From NCBI RefSeq assembly GCF_014205225.1, contig NZ_JACHNB010000001.1, positions 7,297,501 to 7,361,500 on the forward strand: 64,000 nt of DNA. The letters are read 5' to 3'. The notes under the pieces are model-generated. The model saw only the letters and a list, made by a program, of their open reading frames with translations, was not told the DNA's origin and made no database searches. The DNA comes from Actinoplanes octamycinicus (GTDB lineage: Bacteria > Actinomycetota > Actinomycetes > Mycobacteriales > Micromonosporaceae). Below, in pieces: positions 59,776 through 64,000 of this stretch (positions are counted from its first letter, which is position 1; every line of letters begins with the position of its first letter). Position numbers and translations under genes: made by a program.

Positions 59776-60623
59776 TCGAGGTGCTGGCGCCGGGTCCGCT
59801 GTCGACGATCCAGGACCTGGGCCGCCCCGGTTACGCCGCGGTCGGCGTCGGCCGCTCCGGTGCCGCCGACCGGGCCGCGCTCACCCTGGCCAACCGGCTG
59901 GTGGCCAACCCGGAAGGGGCCGCCGGAGTGGAAAGCCTGCTGGGCGGGCTGACCGTGCGGGCGCTGCGTCAGCTGTGGGTGGCGGTGACCGGGGCGCCGG
60001 CACCGGCCACCGTGGACGGCGTCCCGGTCGGGCATCACGCCCTGGTCACGCTGCGGGCCGGGCAGCGGCTGCGGCTGGGCGCCCCGCCCAGCGGTCTGCG
60101 GACCTACCTGGCGGTGCGCGGCGGGATCGACGTGCCGGCCGTGCTCGGGTCCCGCAGCCGGGACACGCTGTCCGGGATCGGCCCGGAGCCCCTCGTCGCC
60201 GGCTCGCTGCTGCCGGTCGGGCCGGAGCCGCCGGACTGGCCGGTCACCGACTTCGCGCCGGTCGCCGCGCCGCCCGGCGGGCCGGTGACGCTGCGGGCGA
60301 TCCGCGGGCCGCGGGACCGGTTCCTCGGCGACCCCACGGTGTTGCGACGCGACGGCTGGGTGGTGTCGTCCCGGTCGGACCGGATCGGGATGCGGCTGAC
60401 CGGCAACGTCATCCCGGTCGACCCGGCGGCCGGCAGCATCCCGAGCGAGGGCCTGGCGCGGGGCGCGGTGCAGCTGCCGCCCGGCGGCGAGCCGGTGGTG
60501 TTCCTCGCCGACCATCCGACCACCGGCGGCTATCCGGTGGTGGCGGTGCTGCTCGACGCGGACGTGGACCGGGCCGCCCAGCTGCGCCCCGGCCAGGCGG
60601 TGCGGATCGTGCTGCTCGACTGA
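59772..60623 (+). CDS. pxpC: 5-oxoprolinase subunit PxpC (biotin-dependent carboxyltransferase family)
   Basis: A 283-residue KipA/PxpC-type protein: VLAPGPLSTIQDLGRPGYAA, GRSGAADRAALTLANRLVAN, LAVRGGIDVPAVLGSRSRDT, and near the C-terminus IPSEGLARGAVQLPPGGEPV and FLADHPTTGGYPVVA. It pairs with PxpB for ATP-dependent ring opening of 5-oxoproline, a glutamate by-product. The overlapping ATGA junction shows that both are made together. The function needs PxpA, not seen here. Confidence 0.92.
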   Translation: MIEVLAPGPLSTIQDLGRPGYAAVGVGRSGAADRAALTLANRLVANPEGAAGVESLLGGLTVRALRQLWVAVTGAPAPATVDGVPVGHHALVTLRAGQRLRLGAPPSGLRTYLAVRGGIDVPAVLGSRSRDTLSGIGPEPLVAGSLLPVGPEPPDWPVTDFAPVAAPPGGPVTLRAIRGPRDRFLGDPTVLRRDGWVVSSRSDRIGMRLTGNVIPVDPAAGSIPSEGLARGAVQLPPGGEPVVFLADHPTTGGYPVVAVLLDADVDRAAQLRPGQAVRIVLLD

Positions 60624-60794
60624 GCGCATGCTCACCGCGTACCGGAAACGCGGCGGATCTCGGGGCGAGCGGACCGGGAGCGGACCGCGGTCCGTCTCGA
60701 TGCTCGGTACGCAACCGGCCCGCGGCACCCGAACCGCGCGGCTCCCGGCAGGATGCCCGGCAAGATCTCACCAGTGAACGGGGACCCCGCACAG

Positions 60795-61247
60795 ATGACC
60801 ATCACGGTACGTCGCGCCACCGCCGAGGAGCTGCCCGAGGTGGCGACGCTGTTCGCCGGATACCTCGACTTCTACCAGCGGCCGGCGCCCCGGGAGACGA
60901 TCGTCGCCTTCCTGCGCGAGCGGCTGGACCGCGGCGAGGCGATCGTGCTGCTGGCCCGCACCGCGAGCGGCGAGCCGGCCGGTTTCGTCAACGTCTACCC
61001 GACCTTCTCGTCGCTGTCGATGGCGCCGGTGTGGACGCTCAACGACCTGTTCGTGGCGCCGGCCGCCCGGCGGCTCGGCGTCGGGCAGGCCCTGGTGCGC
61101 GCCTGCGCCGACGAGGCCCGGGCGGCCGGCGCGATCGGCGTGCAGCTGCAGACCGCGCCGGACAACACCAGCGCGCAGGCGCTCTACCGGGCGGAGGGCT
61201 TCGAGCCGGACACCTTCAGCGCCTACTACCTGGCCCTCCCCCGCTGA
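60795..61247 (+). CDS. GNAT-family N-acetyltransferase
   Basis: A 150-residue GNAT domain: ITVRRATAEELPEVATLFAG, the VWTLNDLFVAPAARRLGVGQ segment with the acetyl-CoA-binding loop, ALVRACADEARAAGAIG and NTSAQALYRAEGFEPDTF. The substrate is unknown. The start is not certain: the ATG at 60795 begins at the GNAT fold and has GGGGAC 12 nt upstream; GTG 60774 and ATG 60753 are in-frame alternatives. It converges on the CU044_5270-type gene across a hairpin terminator. Confidence 0.85.
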   Translation: MTITVRRATAEELPEVATLFAGYLDFYQRPAPRETIVAFLRERLDRGEAIVLLARTASGEPAGFVNVYPTFSSLSMAPVWTLNDLFVAPAARRLGVGQALVRACADEARAAGAIGVQLQTAPDNTSAQALYRAEGFEPDTFSAYYLALPR

Positions 61248-61278
61248 CCGCCGGTCCGGCCACGACCCAGGAGCTTCT

Positions 61279-61310
61279 TCGGTACGACGGGAGCACTCCC
61301 GTCGTACCGA
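61279..61310. terminator. Bidirectional hairpin terminator
   Basis: A perfect 15-bp stem (TCGGTACGACGGGAG 61279-61293 with 61296-61310) around a 2-nt core loop, flanked by short T and A runs, sits between the stops of two convergent genes (61247 and 61315). It serves both. Confidence 0.75.
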
Positions 61311-61314
61311 GAAG

Positions 61315-62433
61315 TCATTCCGGGGTGTCGCTGGTGATCCGCTGCTCCAGGACGACGGTGTAGGCGAGCAGGCTGCCGGGCGCCAGCCGGGCCGTCGTCC
61401 CGGCCGGACGCAGCACCCGCGTCTCGTCGCCGAGCGCCCGCCCGGTCCGCAGGTCGATCACGAAACGCCGCTCGATCGTGCCGGTGGCGGCGGCGCCCTG
61501 GGTGAACGCGAAGCCCTGGCCCTGGCGCCCGCGCTGATCGGCCACCACGCCCAGCGAGCGGACCCCGGGCAGGGTGGCGATCAGCCGGAACGCCGCCGCC
61601 CGGACCGGACCGCTCACCGGAATGCCGGTGAACAGGCTGGAGGCGACGGCGAGCAGCCACTGATCGCGGTCGCTGGGCATGTCACCGCCCCCGCCGTCGA
61701 AGTACTTGAGTAGGGCGGTGCGCAGCGCGGCCGGGTCGGTCGGCAGCTTCTCCAGGTCGCGGACCGAGACGTTGGTGTTGCCGAAGGCGTAGACCGACCG
61801 GTCGTCCCACGTGGTGCTCTGCCGGCCCTGGCCGGCGACGTCGACCGCGGTCTCGTGGCCGAGCTGGCCGGTCGGCAGCGGCTTGCCGACCATGACCTGC
61901 GCGGGCGAACCGGCGGCACGCCACGCGGCGTCGTCGGCGGGCGTGAGCGGGGTCAGGCCGAGCTCCTGGAAGAACATCCGGGAGGGTTCCTGACCGGACC
62001 GGGACAGCCAGCTGTCGGCCGACGACCGGGCGGTCATCCGGAAGGTGGCGCTGCCGGCCCGGACGGTCAGCACCGATCCGTTCTCGGTCCGGAAGAGCAG
62101 GTACCGCCCGGCGCCGGGAACATCCTTGGCGCTGCTCGCGGCGGCGGCCAGCAGGATCTGCGAGGCGGACAGCGTGGTGCTGGTCCCGGTCGCGCCGGGC
62201 GCCGGGGCCGGGACCGGGCCGTCCCGGTCGATCGCGACCACCGCCACCCCGGCGACGGCCGCGGCCACCAGCGCCCCGGCCGGGATCAGCGCGGCGGCCC
62301 GGAAGCGCCGGGCGGGACGGTCCGGGGCGGCGGGTGCGGTGAGGGCGAACGGCAGCGGCGGTGTGCCGGGCGGGTCCAGCCGGGCCGGGCGGGCGTCGGC
62401 GAGTGCGGTCAGGACGTCACGGTCGTTCTTCAT
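61315..62433 (-). CDS. CU044_5270-family membrane protein linked to an ECF sigma factor
   Basis: A 372-residue protein with a cytoplasmic N-terminus (KNDRDVLTALADARPARLDP), one helix at about residues 48-68, a Pro/Ala linker and a large extracytoplasmic domain (ILLAAAASSAKDVPGAGRYL, WQ-type strands, GVRSLGVVADQRGRQGQGFA, RRFVIDLRTGRALGDETRVL). This fits the CU044_5270 family found after sigma-70 ECF genes; it may act as the anti-sigma or signal-sensing partner. Its ATG overlaps the sigma stop by 4 nt and has AAGGAG upstream. Confidence 0.85.
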   Translation of the reverse strand: MKNDRDVLTALADARPARLDPPGTPPLPFALTAPAAPDRPARRFRAAALIPAGALVAAAVAGVAVVAIDRDGPVPAPAPGATGTSTTLSASQILLAAAASSAKDVPGAGRYLLFRTENGSVLTVRAGSATFRMTARSSADSWLSRSGQEPSRMFFQELGLTPLTPADDAAWRAAGSPAQVMVGKPLPTGQLGHETAVDVAGQGRQSTTWDDRSVYAFGNTNVSVRDLEKLPTDPAALRTALLKYFDGGGGDMPSDRDQWLLAVASSLFTGIPVSGPVRAAAFRLIATLPGVRSLGVVADQRGRQGQGFAFTQGAAATGTIERRFVIDLRTGRALGDETRVLRPAGTTARLAPGSLLAYTVVLEQRITSDTPE

Positions 62434-62960
62434 CGGGTCGACTCCTTGATCACAAGCTGGTCGGGGGTGCGGGCGTCGGCGGCGGCGCGGGTCAGGCGGG
62501 TGCGCGCCCGGTGCAGACGGACCAGGAAGGTCGCGGTGGAACAGCCCACGACCCGGGCCGCGTCGCCGGGCCGGAGCCCGTCCCAGGCGGTCAGGGTGAG
62601 CACTTCCCGGTCGCTCTCGGAGAGCCCGGCGAGGGCGGTGAGCAGCGCCGACCGTTCGGCGACGCCGTCGGCGACGTCCGGCGCGTCGGCCACCCAGGCG
62701 AGCATCTCGGCGGCGATGGCACGCTGCCGTTCCTCGGTGCGGTAGCGCTCGCGCAGCACGTTGCGGGCTACGCCGAGCAGCCACGGCAAGGGCGTGTCGC
62801 GGGGCATCTGGGCGAACCGGCGCCAGGCGACGAGGAAGGTGTCCGCCACCACCTCGTCGGCGAGCGCGGTGCCGGCCCGGGCGACGGCGTAGGCGTACAC
62901 ACGGCGGTGGTGCTCGGCGTAGAGCGCGGTGAACTGCTGCGCGTCATCCGGGTCTGCCAC
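62430..62960 (-). CDS. ECF-type RNA polymerase sigma factor
   Basis: A 176-residue sigma factor. Region 2 (about 8-75) has FTALYAEHHRRVYAYAVARA, EVVADTFLVAWRRF and LLGVARNVLRERY; region 4 (about 105-160) has LAGLSESDREVLTLTAWDG, GDAARVVGCSTATFLVRLHR and ARTRLTRA. It directs polymerase to stress or surface-linked promoters. It is coupled to the CU044_5270-type protein, the probable modulator. No zinc anti-sigma motif occurs in that partner. Upstream, 71 nt away, is an ABC lipoprotein gene. Confidence 0.92.
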   Translation of the reverse strand: MADPDDAQQFTALYAEHHRRVYAYAVARAGTALADEVVADTFLVAWRRFAQMPRDTPLPWLLGVARNVLRERYRTEERQRAIAAEMLAWVADAPDVADGVAERSALLTALAGLSESDREVLTLTAWDGLRPGDAARVVGCSTATFLVRLHRARTRLTRAAADARTPDQLVIKESTR

Positions 62961-63031
62961 TGATCGGCCGTCCTTAGTGAAGGGGTGCGGTCACCAAGGA
63001 ATGCGCGGGGGACGGCGTTTCTTACACCGGG

Positions 63032-63988
63032 TCAGGGCAGCAGCGTGCTGAGGTCCGGCTTCGCGGTCAGCAGCTGGTCGGTGACGGCCAGGTCGGCCAG
63101 GGTCTCCACCGACGCGCGGTTCACCTCGGCCGGGAACTTCGGCAGGACCAGGGCGGAGCGGACCTCGGGGGCGATCTTCGTGTAGCTGCCGAGGACGTCG
63201 CGGACCTCGTCCGGGTGCTGGTCGGCGTAGGCCAGAGACTTCTTCATCGCGGCGGTGAAGCGCTTGACCAGGTCCGGGTTGCTCCCGATCAGCTGCTGCG
63301 AGGTGAAGTACATGGCCACGGTCAGGTCCGGGGCGACGTCCACATAGCTGGACGCGATCTTGCGGGCGCCGGCGGCGACCGCGGCCTGCTGGAACGGCTC
63401 GACCACGAAGATCGCGTCGACACTGCCCTTCTGCAGGGCCGGCACCTGGTCGGGGAAGGCCAGCTCGGTGAACTTGACCGCGGCCGGGTCGCCGCCGTCC
63501 TTGCGCACCGAGGCCCGGACGCTGGTCTCGACGATGTTCTTCAGGGTGTTCGCGGCGACCGTCCGGCCGGCCAGATCCTTGGGCGACTTGATCGGGCTGT
63601 CCGCCCGGACGAACAGGCCGGCGAAGTCCTTGCCCGGCACGCCGGTCGAGTTGTTGCCGTTCGACACCACCTTGACCGGCAGTTTCTTGGACGCGCCGAG
63701 CAGCAGCGAGATGGTGTTGCTGAAACCGAACTGGTACTCGCCGCCGAGCACCGCGGGGACGATCGCGGCGCCGCCCTGCGCGGTGGTCAGCGTCAGGTCG
63801 ATGTTCTGCTCGCGGAAGAAGCCCTTCTCCTTGCCGAGGTAGATCGGCGCGACGTCGACGATCGCGATCACCCCGGTGTTGACCTTGTCGAGCTGCCCGG
63901 TGCTCTCCGGCGTCTTCTCGTCGGCGCCGCCGCACCCGGCGACCAGCAGGATCACCGCGGCACACGCCGCGAACAGCCCGGATCTCAT
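63032..63988 (-). CDS. ABC transporter substrate-binding lipoprotein (SsuA/THI5/NMT1 type)
   Basis: A 318-residue lipoprotein. The signal peptide ends in the lipobox LVAGC with Cys-19. The mature protein has the NMT1/THI5-like fold: VDVAPIYLGKEKGFFREQNI, LTTAQGGAAIVPAVLGGEYQ, LAGRTVAANTLKNIVETSV and VDAIFVVEPFQQ. Such proteins bind sulfonates, nitrate, taurine or pyrimidine precursors for import. The permease and ATPase genes would lie upstream, beyond the right edge. Confidence 0.9.
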   Translation of the reverse strand: MRSGLFAACAAVILLVAGCGGADEKTPESTGQLDKVNTGVIAIVDVAPIYLGKEKGFFREQNIDLTLTTAQGGAAIVPAVLGGEYQFGFSNTISLLLGASKKLPVKVVSNGNNSTGVPGKDFAGLFVRADSPIKSPKDLAGRTVAANTLKNIVETSVRASVRKDGGDPAAVKFTELAFPDQVPALQKGSVDAIFVVEPFQQAAVAAGARKIASSYVDVAPDLTVAMYFTSQQLIGSNPDLVKRFTAAMKKSLAYADQHPDEVRDVLGSYTKIAPEVRSALVLPKFPAEVNRASVETLADLAVTDQLLTAKPDLSTLLP

Positions 63989-64000
63989 CCACGCAAGGTA

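Overview
The window reads as chromosome of a high-GC actinobacterium. G/C dominates nearly every third codon position, GTG starts are frequent, several starts look leaderless, and many families are typical of actinomycetes (CGNR zinc-finger regulator, DUF574-type methyltransferase, maleylpyruvate-isomerase-like mycothiol enzyme, SCO6745-like and CU044_5270-like proteins, AMIN-like secreted protein, DUF6228). A Micromonosporaceae member such as Actinoplanes is a reasonable guess, but no rRNA or marker gene is present to prove it.

Layout. 1-5.8 kb: a copper-linked pair (CopZ-like chaperone and a secreted His-motif protein) behind a CsoR-like operator; a CGNR regulator divergent from a flavin-split-barrel/VOC gene pair; a TAT-exported M20 hydrolase; a GAF-SpoIIE phosphatase. 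5.9-8.5 kb: PepSY membrane protein and a beta-propeller-like protein. 8.5-12.2 kb: a probable sugar-phosphate regulon (SIS isomerase, DeoR regulator, class II aldolase) with a motif shared by two of its promoters. 12.2-13.8 kb: VOC protein and epoxide hydrolase. 14-18.8 kb: a signalling cluster made of a lone receiver, a GAF-PAS histidine kinase, a histidine kinase with an N-terminal pseudo-receiver, and a double-domain KaiC-like ATPase. 18.8-24.6 kb: mixed enzymes and a divergent TetR/SnoaL pair.

24.6-32.3 kb is the most coherent system. Seven tightly packed minus-strand genes (glycosyltransferase 2, CofC-like DUF2064 protein, methyltransferase, membrane-anchored sulfite-oxidase-fold molybdoenzyme, small membrane protein, response regulator, histidine kinase) diverge from two overlapping plus-strand genes (NAD-epimerase with a zinc-knuckle insertion, polytopic membrane protein). 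The shared promoter region carries a direct repeat that could be the operator of the encoded response regulator.

32.4-41.9 kb: membrane proteins, a methyltransferase, an aldo/keto reductase behind a MerR-type promoter, a CoA-transferase and others. 42-51.7 kb is an accessory island with poorer G/C bias: a frameshifted tyrosine recombinase, a gene split by an in-frame stop, a Sel1-repeat protein, SUFU-like and SMI1/KNR4-like immunity-type proteins, several orphan small proteins, a 100-bp dispersed repeat and a tRNA-like cloverleaf. 52-64 kb returns to core-like sequence: a BKACE enzyme; an operon of CYP152-like peroxygenase P450, molybdopterin oxidoreductase lacking one cluster cysteine and a helical partner; PxpB/PxpC; an ECF sigma factor with its partner; and a lipoprotein substrate-binding protein at the right edge.

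Two long palindromes (11153-11209 and 35750-35806), both in divergent intergenic regions, share most of their arm sequence and look like members of one dispersed palindromic element.
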